Assembly (NCBI GenBank): GCA_028284365.1
Contig: JANQRW010000042.1
Span: forward strand, 60,468 to 124,467
Source: Marinicella sp.
Lineage (GTDB): Bacteria > Pseudomonadota > Gammaproteobacteria > Xanthomonadales > Marinicellaceae
Reading direction: 5' to 3'
Length of the DNA: 64,000 nucleotides
A model generated the notes under the pieces. The model was not told where the DNA came from and did not search any database. It saw only the letters and a list, made by a program, of their open reading frames with translations. Made by a program: the position numbers and the translations under genes. Below, piece after piece: positions 17,232-27,012 of the stretch; positions within the stretch are counted from its first letter, which is position 1, and each line of letters begins with the position of its first letter.

Positions 17232-17884
17232 CTGACAACACCTTCTAACAAGGGCACAAAAAACACTGCGCCTAACATTTCTTCATGATATCCATGGGCT
17301 TCTTTGACAATTGCAATCAACTTTTGTTGCTTTTTATTGCCTACAGGTAATATCATCTTTCCCCCAACTTCCAGTTGGTCCAAAAGTTCATAGGGTACTT
17401 TTTCAGGTGCCGCTGTACAGATGATGACATCAAACAGCGCTTCTGATGGCCAACCAGCAAAACCATCACCAGTCTTACAACGAATGTTTCTGTAGCCTAA
17501 CTTAATGAATCTGCGTCTGGCGATTCGAGTGAGTTTATCGATGCGTTCAATGCTAAAAACCTGATCCACTAATTGTCCCAACACAGCGGCCTGATAACCA
17601 GAGCCGGTGCCCAGTTCCAGAATCTTAACTGGGTGCTGGTGTTTTATGACCTCTTCTGTCATGCGTGCTACTACAAATGGTTGTGAGATGGTTTGTCCAA
17701 ATTTAATAGGTAATGAGTCATCTTCATAAGCACGGTGAGCCAAAGCCTCATCGACAAATAAGTGTCTGGGAACTTGTGCCATGGCCATCAAGACTCGCTC
17801 ATCACTGATTCCGCGAAGTCGCAAACGATCAATCATTCGTACTCGTGTGCGCTTTGATGTCATTCCAATGCCGTGTGGATTCAT
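17228..17884 (-). CDS. pcm: Protein-L-isoaspartate O-methyltransferase
   Basis: 218 residues. The enzyme methylates isoaspartyl residues in damaged proteins using S-adenosylmethionine. FGQTISQPFVVARM and the SAM motif LELGTGSGYQAAVL are intact. The start at 17884 is preferred to an ATG 15 bases upstream because AGGAG lies at the right spacing and the ATG overlaps the surE stop (ATATGA). It is the middle gene of surE-pcm-nlpD. Confidence 0.95.
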   Translation of the reverse strand: MNPHGIGMTSKRTRVRMIDRLRLRGISDERVLMAMAQVPRHLFVDEALAHRAYEDDSLPIKFGQTISQPFVVARMTEEVIKHQHPVKILELGTGSGYQAAVLGQLVDQVFSIERIDKLTRIARRRFIKLGYRNIRCKTGDGFAGWPSEALFDVIICTAAPEKVPYELLDQLEVGGKMILPVGNKKQQKLIAIVKEAHGYHEEMLGAVFFVPLLEGVVR

Positions 17885-18645
17885 ATGCTCCTGGCCCAAT
17901 CGTTTAACTTGCTTATAAAAGCGTGTTTAGTCATGTCTGTCTGAATAGGAGAAATTGAGACATAACCATTTTTTACCGCATGAAAATCGGTGCCATCGCC
18001 AGCATCTGCTTCTGGACCGGCAGGACCAATCCAATACATTTTAAAGCCTCGTGGGTCCCTTGTAGGAATGGCATTTTCGGCTTTGTGCCGATAACCCAAG
18101 CGAGTTACTTTCATGCCTTTGATCTCATCAATCGGTAAATTAGGTACATTGACATTGAGGATGGTGTCTTGTGGTAAAGGGTGTTTGATCACGTGTTTGA
18201 CAATTTTCTTGAGAAAATGTGTCACCGTATGAAAGTCACGCTTGCGACGATTTTCTTTGACTGAATCCAGTACGATTGATACTGCAATGGCAGGTAAGCC
18301 CAGGTAACGTCCTTCAATAGCCGCAGCTACGGTGCCCGAATACAATACATCATCTCCCAGATTGGCCGCGTTGTTAATGCCCGAAATAACCATGTCTGGT
18401 TCATCATCCAGCACACCAGTAACTGCTAAATGGACACAATCGGTTGGTGTGCCATACACACTGAAGGTGTCTTGGGTAACTTTCTCAACACGAATAGGGC
18501 GATCCAAGGTCAATGAGTTGCTGGCACCTGAACGATCGCGATTAGGTGCAAAAACCACCACATCGCCCAAATCTTTAAGCATTTCAGCCAATATTTTTAT
18601 ACCCTCGGCATTAACCCCATCGTCGTTGCTGACTAAAAATTTCAT
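17881..18645 (-). CDS. surE: 5'/3'-nucleotidase SurE
   Basis: 254 residues, normal length. The N-terminal metal site SNDDGVNAEGI, the following APNRDRSGASNSLTL and the NPD-type loop VISGINNAANLGDDVLYSGTV are intact. SurE dephosphorylates nucleoside monophosphates and short polyphosphate. First gene of the surE-pcm-nlpD operon. truD, which commonly precedes surE, lies in the same orientation 18 kb upstream. Confidence 0.96.
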   Translation of the reverse strand: MKFLVSNDDGVNAEGIKILAEMLKDLGDVVVFAPNRDRSGASNSLTLDRPIRVEKVTQDTFSVYGTPTDCVHLAVTGVLDDEPDMVISGINNAANLGDDVLYSGTVAAAIEGRYLGLPAIAVSIVLDSVKENRRKRDFHTVTHFLKKIVKHVIKHPLPQDTILNVNVPNLPIDEIKGMKVTRLGYRHKAENAIPTRDPRGFKMYWIGPAGPEADAGDGTDFHAVKNGYVSISPIQTDMTKHAFISKLNDWARSI

Positions 18646-18887
18646 TGAATAAGGCCTTTAAAGTAAGTAGACATTATAATCAGTTGGGTAGATAAAAATA
18701 AATAGCCATTTTGATTAATCAGTTGGCAGAATCTTTGGAGTTGACACTTTCGTTCCAAGCCCTTACCAGATAACATTGATTTGCAAAAAAATAAAATTGA
18801 ATATGAGTTAATTTTCAATTTGAACTTTTACACAAAAACATTATTATGTAACCCACAATAAGACAAGCATTAAAAATTAAAAAAGCC

Positions 18888-19025
18888 ATGAAAACAGTTG
18901 TTGTTTACTTAGTGTGTCTAATTATTGAGACTAAAACACCATTGATTGCAGTTACAAGTAAATTCTCTTATTATTCGCAGGAAAAAAGTAAGGCGGCTAT
19001 TGGTGTATTTTTTCCTTTTAAATAA
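18888..19025 (+). CDS. Possible 45-residue peptide immediately before the acyltransferase
   Basis: ATG at 18888 opens a 45-codon frame (MKTVVVYLVCLIIETKTP...) whose TAA at 19023-19025 is followed with no spacing by the acyltransferase ATG at 19026. The first 13 residues are hydrophobic and could be a membrane or leader segment. No convincing ribosome-binding site precedes it and the family is unknown. The abutting stop/start would allow termination-reinitiation. The surrounding gap 18646-18887 is AT-rich with no other clear feature. Confidence 0.3.
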   Translation: MKTVVVYLVCLIIETKTPLIAVTSKFSYYSQEKSKAAIGVFFPFK

Positions 19026-20054
19026 ATGAAATATTCTCCTGTACTTCATTCACTGAGGGGTTTTGCTGCAGTTTGGGTGGTACTTTTACATGTGTGGTTT
19101 TTTTCTGGTGCTGAGAAATTCTTTTTTGCTCCATTTTATTCATTAGGTTGGATTGGTGTTCATTTGTTTTATGCTTTATCAGCCTTTTTATTGGGGAATA
19201 TCTATTTGTACCAAAGTCATGAAAATAAATGGAGTTTACAAACTTTTTATAAAAAAAGATTTCTTAGAATTTTCCCTGCTTATTATTTTCAATTGATTAT
19301 ATTACTTATTCTTGCTTGGTATGGTTTTTATGCTTTTCCAGATGTGAATAAGTTAATTGCTCACTTGTTTCTTTTTTTTAATCTTCCTCCGGCATTTCAA
19401 ACTCCTATCAACGGTGTTTGGTGGACTTTGCCTATTGAGTTTGCATTCTATTTAATAATGCCGTTGTTAATTTTTTTGTTAAGAAAAACTGGTGTAGTTA
19501 TATTTTTGGGGCTCAGTTTTACGATAACTGTTTCGTATAGATACGCAATATATGGACATGCATTAGCACAAGATATTCGAGTGTCTTCGAGTATTATAGG
19601 ATAATTACCGGGAGTGTTATTTATTTTTTCTCTTGGTTTGGCAGCTGCTTATTTGATCAACTGTAAGAATTGGAGATTTTCATCAAAATTTTATATTCCA
19701 GCCTCATTTATAGCTTTTGTTGTTTGGTCGTATATTTTGCTCCACACCGAAAATTATTGGGATGGAAGAAGCGGTTTACTTTTTTATTGGGAAAGCATTA
19801 ATGGAATAATCTTAATAAGCATCATAGTAGGACTATACCAAGTTTCAAATTCTGTAATCACAAATTTTGTATTTGTTTGGTTTGGTAAAGTTAGTTACGG
19901 AATTTATCTTTGGCACTTACCAGTGCTTTTATTTTTTAAAGAAAACATTGAAGGATTTACCAGTTTATTATTGATTGTAATGCCTGTTACCTTACTATGT
20001 GCAGCTGTGTCATATTACTTGGTTGAAAAGAGGTTTTCAAAATTGGAATTTTGA
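19026..20054 (+). pseudogene. Acyltransferase 3 (OafA/YrhL-like) interrupted by an in-frame stop
   Basis: The frame from 19026 to 20054 would encode 342 residues of an integral membrane O-acyltransferase, with the family start SLRGFAAVWVVLLHVW (catalytic His), FYKKRFLRIFPAYY, WWTLPIEFAFYL and about ten helices. The only interruption is TAA at 19602-19604 between SSSIIG and LPGVLFIFSLG. Homologues usually have QLPG here, so CAA (Gln) to TAA is the simplest cause. The two halves are in the same frame with no shift. Functional relatives acetylate polysaccharide or lipopolysaccharide. It lies in an AT-rich accessory stretch and may be newly broken, read through, or a sequencing error. Confidence 0.85.
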
Positions 20055-20457
20055 TACTCGTTAAAGAAATATACAGGCTACTAATAATTCTACTGCCCTG
20101 GTTGTTGCTATAAATTGATAACGGCTATTCGGGTAGGCTACAAAATGAAGGCCAAAGTGGGTGGCAAAAAGAAAACATACCTTCTACTTTTGAAAGCCCT
20201 TTAAAAAGGAGATTACCGTATGATATGACAAAATTACTGTTTGTAATTCTGTAATGGTTTTGATTAAGCTTTTGTCTTTGAATATGATCAAGAGATAAGG
20301 AAAAGACTGATAACCTAAACGTATTGGAAGAATCTATGTTGTGTAAATAATTATTTTTAAGTTTAATTATGTAACAGAAACAGCAATTAGGGTAATTGAG
20401 CCATGGGTTAAAAGCAATACATATAAGATGTTAATAAGTATTGCTTTATGTTTAAAT
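20055..20457. other. Gene-free stretch between acyltransferase remnant and protease gene
   Basis: About 400 AT-rich bases without a convincing open frame, intrinsic terminator or repeat seen elsewhere in the window. It lies between two genes transcribed towards each other, so it should hold the 3' untranslated regions of both. Confidence 0.5.
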
Positions 20458-23421
20458 TCATGGATTATTCCATACACTATGTATTTGATAGTCTGTACCA
20501 AATCCGTAAGGACCAGAAGATGTGGTTTTAATCATATAGAACTGTGTGGCACCTGAAGTGTTTTGGATGGTCAATGTGTTGTTACTCGAAGTCAAATCAG
20601 TGTCAATTAAGATCAGATCACTGGTTGTGATGTCCCAGCGACCTGGTGAAACTTCATTGAAAGCACCAACAACTCGATAGGCTCGCATGTGTGCTGAAGC
20701 TGTCCCTAATTGGGTTGTGTTAACATTAACGCCTTTACCATGACCTAAACCAAAAATGGTCCAGTCTTGATCACCTGAATCATGGAAGTTGTGCGTTTGA
20801 GTATCACCTGCACCCAATGGCACTGCATCACCAGGTACATCATCTGTGTAGCCTCTGATGCTGACATTGTCGTATTGGTCTATGTCCTCACGAATGACTG
20901 GTGTTTGAAAAACAACATTTTGTGCGATTTGTTGATTATCATGATCAGCAACAAAAACCATATGTGATATTTGACCAGTGAATTTCTGACCGATTTTTAT
21001 GCTATAGGGCTTATGAGTTGTTCCGGTATAGTTGTTGTGGTCTTGAATGCCCCAGCCTCCAGGTTGATCTCCATGAAGTTGCCAGAATCTTGTGCTAGAT
21101 AAATCAGATTCGCCTTGAAGAATAAATCCAACCCCAGCAATTTCCGCTTCACCATGCGTGGACTTGAAGTTCATTTTCAATTCTGTGTTGGGTGTGACTG
21201 TATATTGCATAGGTACTTTCTTCCAACTATTACCCCACAGTTTTAGCATACTACCATCGGCCTTAACCACATAAGCATCGTTATCTATATCTTGTGCCCC
21301 AGTGGTGTGGTTATAGCTTTGAACTGGCCCTGCAGCAAAATTCGGTTTAGAACTCCTTGCTGGTATTTTGTAACATACCTCATTACTAACCAGCGAATCA
21401 CTGAGGACTTTAAAGCACAGACCATTGACTCTGAATTTAGATTGACGAGAAGTTTTTAGAACAGGAAAACGAATAAAGTTCTTACCCTCATGAACATGAC
21501 CACTCACATGCGTTCCTTGGTTATGAAAAAAGGCTGAAGAATAAACAGCAAGTGGTTGACTGCCATCAATATCCTCTCTGACGCTGACTCGTAAATCAGT
21601 GGCAGAATTAACACCAAAATTATCACCTATCAGTTCAACTTTGTAAGTGGTAGTTCCCAAAGCCGCTACACTGTTGAGCTTGGGAACAGGAGTGGTATCC
21701 GCCGCTATTGCTTTGACTTGAACTGGACCTGCCATCATACCGTTAGGCGCATCAATAATAACTGTGCCTAAACCTCCGTAACTATTTTTTTTCCTTATGT
21801 CTTTAGAGTGCTGAAATACTGCAAACTCAACGCCATCTACACTTACTATATTTCCAGTGGTATATGAGCCGTTTCTTTCTGAAATTCTCTTTAAAAGTTG
21901 CCAATTACTAAAAGGTGAATTTCTGTAATAAATGCCTGCATCTGGTGCAAAAAACAAATCTTCCCATTGAATTGTAACGCCACATTTTTGAGTTGCGTTA
22001 CCTACATTGCAATCTGTTATGGGAGACAAAGTTACTTCAGAATCTACAATTGGGATGTTGGCATTGAAATAGTGAACCGACCTAATGCTATTTCCGGCTG
22101 ATGCTATTTTCCTATGTAATTCGTAGTAAAGCTGGAATTGAACCAAATTATCTGGAGAATTAATGTATGAATAAAAATTGTAATCATAGTCATCTCGATT
22201 GTTGCATATAGGGTAAGGATCGACAGAGGTTCCGAAACCAGTTTCAGTATAAACATCCTTCGACCAGTAAGGCCCATGCTTATAACCATATGGGTCTGTA
22301 TAAGGCCAAGGATTATATGTTTCACAAGCCAGTCTATTCTTGTTTGTCGTCGTTAAAAGGCAGTATTCACCACCATGAATGTCCCTTACTCGTGGGCATG
22401 GGAATGGGTGAAAGGCATCTTGGTCTGTGGTGACGACTCTGTCAACAACATGAAATGATGATGCGCCATCACCAAAGTAGGTGTCTCCTGGTTCTCCTAA
22501 TTTTACAGTTAATGTATGTAAACCTTCACTTAAATTTGAGACATTGACTTCTTGGTCATTACCATATGCAAAATCACCATCAATAGAAGATGACCAAACC
22601 AAATTATCTTCTAAGCTTTTTAAAGTTTCTGCTGAAAGAGTTCGTCTAGCACTTCCTAAGGGAACAATATTAGCAGAAAAAGTGGATAGTTGATTTGCAA
22701 TGAGGACGTCAAAATTAGCTGGTGATTGAATATCAATATCTACAGTATCTCTGCTTCGATAAATTCTCTTTGCTAAATCCCAATCATGCGTTGTAAGACT
22801 TAAAGTTTCACAATTTCTGCTGTTTCTGGACATAATGCTGTTATCTCCAACATTGTGCCTGAAACCCAAGCCATGACCAATTTCATGCATTATCACTACA
22901 TCTAGGCTTTTTTTGTTGTTACAGCTTGAAGCGGGACTACCAGCAAAAAAAGTATAGTTTGGGTTGATTATAATGTCTGACTCATAATTTTCGGGTTTGA
23001 ACCCAAGTCTGGCTGTTATAGTATCATCAGTTTGACTGTAATACCTTCTAGTTATACCAATTGCATTAAAACTTGGATGTTGATCATTACTATACCACGT
23101 GTTGTAAAAAACCTGATTTTGATTGTTTGTTGATACTTTTGTATCTGGTGAAAGTACATCACTATAATTGTTGAATTGGCCTTGAGAAACTCTGACGAGG
23201 CTGCCCAATGAAGAGTTATTATTCCAGTTTTCTATCAAGCCAATTATATGGTTTCTAGTTGCAGAGTTATTTGGTAAACCGGTTGGCGCATTATTCGCAT
23301 CAACAAAGAATCTGACTGGTTTAGATGCCCAAACGGTCCATGTTAAGCCTAAAGGATCATCTGAAGCATCGCATAAAAACGAAAAAGATAAGAATAGAAT
23401 AACTAATTTATTAGTCTTCAT
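20458..23421 (-). CDS. Large secreted matrixin-like zinc metallopeptidase
   Basis: 987 residues. A signal peptide (1-19) leads into a metzincin domain with HEIGHGLGFRH at 179-189 (three zinc His and the catalytic Glu) and a Met-turn in GDNSIM near 192-197. Regions of about 235-330 and 450-690 look like beta-sandwich modules. Residues 697-843 form a module also found in the orphan fragment at 27844-28314. The last 140 residues resemble a pre-peptidase-type C-terminal domain (HNFHDSGDQDWTIFGLG). It should degrade proteins outside the cell. The start overlaps the preceding gene by 11 bases, implying co-translation with that small exported protein. Confidence 0.85.
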   Translation of the reverse strand: MKTNKLVILFLSFSFLCDASDDPLGLTWTVWASKPVRFFVDANNAPTGLPNNSATRNHIIGLIENWNNNSSLGSLVRVSQGQFNNYSDVLSPDTKVSTNNQNQVFYNTWYSNDQHPSFNAIGITRRYYSQTDDTITARLGFKPENYESDIIINPNYTFFAGSPASSCNNKKSLDVVIMHEIGHGLGFRHNVGDNSIMSRNSRNCETLSLTTHDWDLAKRIYRSRDTVDIDIQSPANFDVLIANQLSTFSANIVPLGSARRTLSAETLKSLEDNLVWSSSIDGDFAYGNDQEVNVSNLSEGLHTLTVKLGEPGDTYFGDGASSFHVVDRVVTTDQDAFHPFPCPRVRDIHGGEYCLLTTTNKNRLACETYNPWPYTDPYGYKHGPYWSKDVYTETGFGTSVDPYPICNNRDDYDYNFYSYINSPDNLVQFQLYYELHRKIASAGNSIRSVHYFNANIPIVDSEVTLSPITDCNVGNATQKCGVTIQWEDLFFAPDAGIYYRNSPFSNWQLLKRISERNGSYTTGNIVSVDGVEFAVFQHSKDIRKKNSYGGLGTVIIDAPNGMMAGPVQVKAIAADTTPVPKLNSVAALGTTTYKVELIGDNFGVNSATDLRVSVREDIDGSQPLAVYSSAFFHNQGTHVSGHVHEGKNFIRFPVLKTSRQSKFRVNGLCFKVLSDSLVSNEVCYKIPARSSKPNFAAGPVQSYNHTTGAQDIDNDAYVVKADGSMLKLWGNSWKKVPMQYTVTPNTELKMNFKSTHGEAEIAGVGFILQGESDLSSTRFWQLHGDQPGGWGIQDHNNYTGTTHKPYSIKIGQKFTGQISHMVFVADHDNQQIAQNVVFQTPVIREDIDQYDNVSIRGYTDDVPGDAVPLGAGDTQTHNFHDSGDQDWTIFGLGHGKGVNVNTTQLGTASAHMRAYRVVGAFNEVSPGRWDITTSDLILIDTDLTSSNNTLTIQNTSGATQFYMIKTTSSGPYGFGTDYQIHSVWNNP

Positions 23422-24031
23422 TACTTGATTTCTCTTTTTCTAAATATTTTTCCACTTCTTGTCTTAAATAATCAAGATCAGGCATATGATCAGAATCTTT
23501 GTTCAGTAGACCGTCATAAGGGTTTGAGATTATTGAATCTGTTAACCTCAATAAATCATTTTCATTGACTACTTTAAATACTGAATAAGAAGCAGAAGTT
23601 GACTTGAAAACATTGTTAATTTCATCTTTAAAGAGAAAAAGCACATATTCTTCACCTTTGATTAAATTATAATTTGATGATTCTTCAAGGCAAATACCAT
23701 CGTGACATCCTCCATTCATCTCTACCTGAATCAACCCTTTATTATCAAAACTACCATATAGCACCTCTTTTATATTTAGAGAAAAAGTTGTGATTATTGA
23801 ATTTGAACCGTCAACCTTGACAACTTCTGAAGTCCCATTTTCATTATCAAAAATTTCCACAAAGGTTATTCGATTCTTTGTGTCAACGGATATTGAATCA
23901 ACAGTTCCTCGAACAATCAGGTTTGATTTTTGAATTTGTTTTTGTGTACTTTCAGCAACATATATTGCGGAAAATGCTGAATTACTAATAATTAATAGCA
24001 AAGAAAAAAATAAAGATATCTGTGTTGTCAT
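23411..24031 (-). CDS. Small exported protein coupled to the matrixin-like protease
   Basis: 206 residues with a signal peptide (MTTQISLFFSLLLIISNSAFSA, cleavage near 22). The mature part is beta-rich, starting with LIVRGTVDSISVD and containing a Cys pair in GGCHDGICLEES (about 128-135), and ends in an acidic/basic tail. I do not recognise a family. Because its stop lies inside the protease start, it is probably made in a fixed ratio with the protease; a chaperone, propeptide-like inhibitor or surface partner are possibilities. Codon use is AT-rich like the protease. Confidence 0.7.
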   Translation of the reverse strand: MTTQISLFFSLLLIISNSAFSAIYVAESTQKQIQKSNLIVRGTVDSISVDTKNRITFVEIFDNENGTSEVVKVDGSNSIITTFSLNIKEVLYGSFDNKGLIQVEMNGGCHDGICLEESSNYNLIKGEEYVLFLFKDEINNVFKSTSASYSVFKVVNENDLLRLTDSIISNPYDGLLNKDSDHMPDLDYLRQEVEKYLEKEKSSNED

Positions 24032-24282
24032 ACTTAGACTCTTTTAGTGATTATTGAAGTGTGTGGTGAATTATAGTTGATTGAAGTACCTTAAAGTATA
24101 AAAATTTAGCGATTATCTACTTTAGTGATTGCAGTTTAATATTGCAGCGCTAAAGTTGCTTTTACTTCATATGAGATCTCCATCTATCAGATGATTGTGC
24201 TTGCACATGGTGTCCTTAGAAAAATTGATAAAATCTAACGAAACTTGATGGGTTTTTAGTGGAAATCTTGATTTTATGGCCT

Positions 24283-24332
24283 CTAAATTAAAATTGAGTC
24301 ACAAGCTCAAAAAATAATGAGCTCGTGACTAC
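24283..24332. repeat. Palindromic repeat, copy A
   Basis: The core is an inverted repeat of 13-base arms with one mismatch (AGTCACAAGCTCA / TGAGCTCGTGACT) around AAAAATAA. This copy shares 45 bases exactly with the copy at 26763-26807 and about 50 bases with one difference with that near 28299-28349. It lies about 70 bases beyond the stop of the minus-strand lipoprotein frame. The rest of the gap 24032-24282 holds no gene that I can see and should contain the promoter of the protease operon. Confidence 0.85.
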
Positions 24333-24401
24333 GGGTGTTAATTCCAATGATAAATTGGATTGAATAACGCTATCTTGGACTGTACGGCGATAATTTGTAC
24401 T

Positions 24402-24614
24402 TTACATAGCTATTTTGTACAGAGCAAACATTGTGAAAGGTTTTGAAACATTAATAGTGGGTGAGCTACCTTCTTCAGGGCTAGCAGGTTCAGGATCAGC
24501 AGATTCAGAATTATTCTCAGTACAAGAAACAAGCAAGGTCATTGATAGAAAACCAAAAGCGAACAGCTTTAAAAGGAATTTCCTTGGGTTTTCATTTAAA
24601 TTTGTTCCTGACAA
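24402..24614 (-). CDS. Short lipoprotein-like frame starting inside a dispersed repeat
   Basis: A 70-residue frame with a TTG start. After a repeat-encoded beginning (SGTNLNENPRKF) comes a hydrophobic stretch and a lipobox (LLVSC, Cys about 31), then an acidic Pro/Glu/Ser-rich segment and a short end. This reads as the start of an exported lipoprotein that has been cut short. The first about 13 codons correspond in the same frame to the start of the exported protein at 63162-63974. Whether it is expressed is uncertain; it may be a remnant. Confidence 0.4.
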   Translation of the reverse strand: MSGTNLNENPRKFLLKLFAFGFLSMTLLVSCTENNSESADPEPASPEEGSSPTINVSKPFTMFALYKIAM

Positions 24615-24680
24615 ATTTAAAAGCGACCACGGCGGTCATAACTTGCAACCTCGGGCTTGCACTTTCTGATTCGCTTCGCT
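24573..24680 (-). repeat. Dispersed repeat of about 100 bp, copy R1
   Basis: This stretch matches 63900-64000 at roughly 75-80 percent by eye over about 100 bases, from AAAGGAAT...GGGT through ACAAATTT.AAAGCGACC to the window end of the other copy. Short copies of its terminal 21 bases occur at 36650-36670 (exact to R2) and 43000-43020 (imperfect). Minus-strand reading gives the peptide SGT.LNE.P..FL in both long copies. Confidence 0.8.
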
Positions 24681-24942
24681 CACCAACCAAGTGCGCCGGT
24701 CAAGCTGTTCAGCAGCTTTCCCATGTATGAGTTTGGTGTTGGTGGCATCATATTTTTTCCATATCAGAAGCTTTTTTGCTTGATCGGTGAATAAAGCAAA
24801 AATCTTTATTAATACATTCAGGGCATGCTCCTCATTATAGCTCAGATTATTTCCTATAATGCTTGCTGGAGCATAGGTATTTTATTATAAGTAAAAACAA
24901 ACTGATCAATGTGCAGGGTTATAATGAGCACTTTCAGATTGA

Positions 24943-25869
<927 letters not shown>

Positions 25870-25872
25870 CGG

Positions 25873-26802
25873 ATGAAGTACCGCCAGCTGATCAATACCG
25901 ACCTAACAATTTCAGAATTGGGATTAGGCTGTGCCAGTTATTGGGGTAAAAAAGGTTTCTCTGAAAAGCAGGCTTTGAAGGTATTTTCAACGGCTGTTGA
26001 TAACGGCATCAACTACTTTGATACTGGGCACAGCTACTCTGCTGGCTATGCGGAACAGCGCTTAGGTAAGGCACTAAAAAGCCACCAGAGCAACAATGAT
26101 CTGGTTATCAGTAGCAAGGCGGGTACAAGAATGGCCCGATGGGGTAGGCCATACAATGATTTTTCACCCACTTGGATCAGAGAATCGTGCGAACAGTCGT
26201 TACGTCATTTAAATTTACAACAGCTGCCTATTTTTTTCTTGCATGGACCAAACCCTGAAGACTTTACCGATGAGTTGTTTATGGAGTTGGAATGCATGCA
26301 ACGAGCTGGGAAAATTGGGTTAATTGGGGTCAATGCGTTTGCTGATCACATCCTTGAATTGTGCTTGGTACAACCAATGGTGCAAGCTGTGATGCTGGAT
26401 TTTAATGTCTATAAGCCACAAAGGGTTGAGTTAATTAAACAGTTCAAAACCGCTGGCAAGGATGTTTTTGTTGCTGGTGCTTTGGCCGGCGCTATTTACG
26501 ATGATAAGTTTTGGCACTTTCAAGGACGAAAAAGTATTTGGTATTGGCTTCGGGCCTGGAAAAATAACCCACAATTGAAAATCATGAAAAGGGAGATGCA
26601 ATTCATCAATAAGATTCCTGGTCTCAGCCCCCCCCAAGTCGCTTTGGCTTATGTGTTGAGTCACCCTGATTTAAGTGCCGCTTTGATTGGCAGCACTGAG
26701 CCCAGCCACTTAAGAGAATTGATGACAGTGGTTGATACTGAAATAGGTGAGGAGTTGATTGTTAAAATTGAGTCACAAGCTCAAAAAATAATGAGCTCGT
26801 GA
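25873..26802 (+). CDS. Aldo/keto reductase
   Basis: 309 residues with the aldo/keto reductase barrel: ELGLGCASYWG near the start, GINYFDTGHSYSAGYAEQRLG (Asp and Tyr of the catalytic tetrad), a Lys in VISSKAGT, FFLHGPNP and the cofactor-binding ALIGSTEPSHLREL near the end. Physiological substrate unknown; the link to hemF is by position. The last 12 codons (KIESQAQKIMSS) and the stop lie inside palindromic repeat copy B, so the natural 3' end has apparently been replaced or extended by repeat sequence. Confidence 0.88.
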   Translation: MKYRQLINTDLTISELGLGCASYWGKKGFSEKQALKVFSTAVDNGINYFDTGHSYSAGYAEQRLGKALKSHQSNNDLVISSKAGTRMARWGRPYNDFSPTWIRESCEQSLRHLNLQQLPIFFLHGPNPEDFTDELFMELECMQRAGKIGLIGVNAFADHILELCLVQPMVQAVMLDFNVYKPQRVELIKQFKTAGKDVFVAGALAGAIYDDKFWHFQGRKSIWYWLRAWKNNPQLKIMKREMQFINKIPGLSPPQVALAYVLSHPDLSAALIGSTEPSHLRELMTVVDTEIGEELIVKIESQAQKIMSS

Positions 26803-26907
26803 CTACCGAATTTCACATTACCTGGGACAAACATAGGTGTTAATTATGGGTCTGGTTATGGGTTCAATACTATACTCGCCAGCGCCATAAGCACTGTCAT
26901 TTGCGGT
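26766..26907. repeat. 142-bp direct repeat, left copy (contains palindromic repeat copy B)
   Basis: Identical to 28308-28449 except for one base (T at 26844 against C). The right copy includes the last 90 bases of the M14 carboxypeptidase gene, so this copy carries a displaced piece of that gene (stop plus about 29 codons, minus strand) joined to the aldo/keto reductase end. The two copies bracket about 1.4 kb containing the glycerophosphodiesterase-like gene and an orphan domain fragment. The rest of the gap to 27012 holds the promoter region of the next gene. Confidence 0.95.
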
Positions 26908-27012
26908 TTATCTTTATACTACTTACTGACAGTTTATTGAGAAAACCACAAGTTAGAATATATTTGCTATGATACATCAAAAATATTTGTGCTTTAATTG
27001 CAGGATTAATAA

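Noticed and set aside
19614..20054. Second half of the acyltransferase as a separate gene starting at GTG
   Set aside because: Same frame as the first half, no ribosome-binding site, and it lacks the catalytic N-terminal part; a single stop in one gene explains it better.
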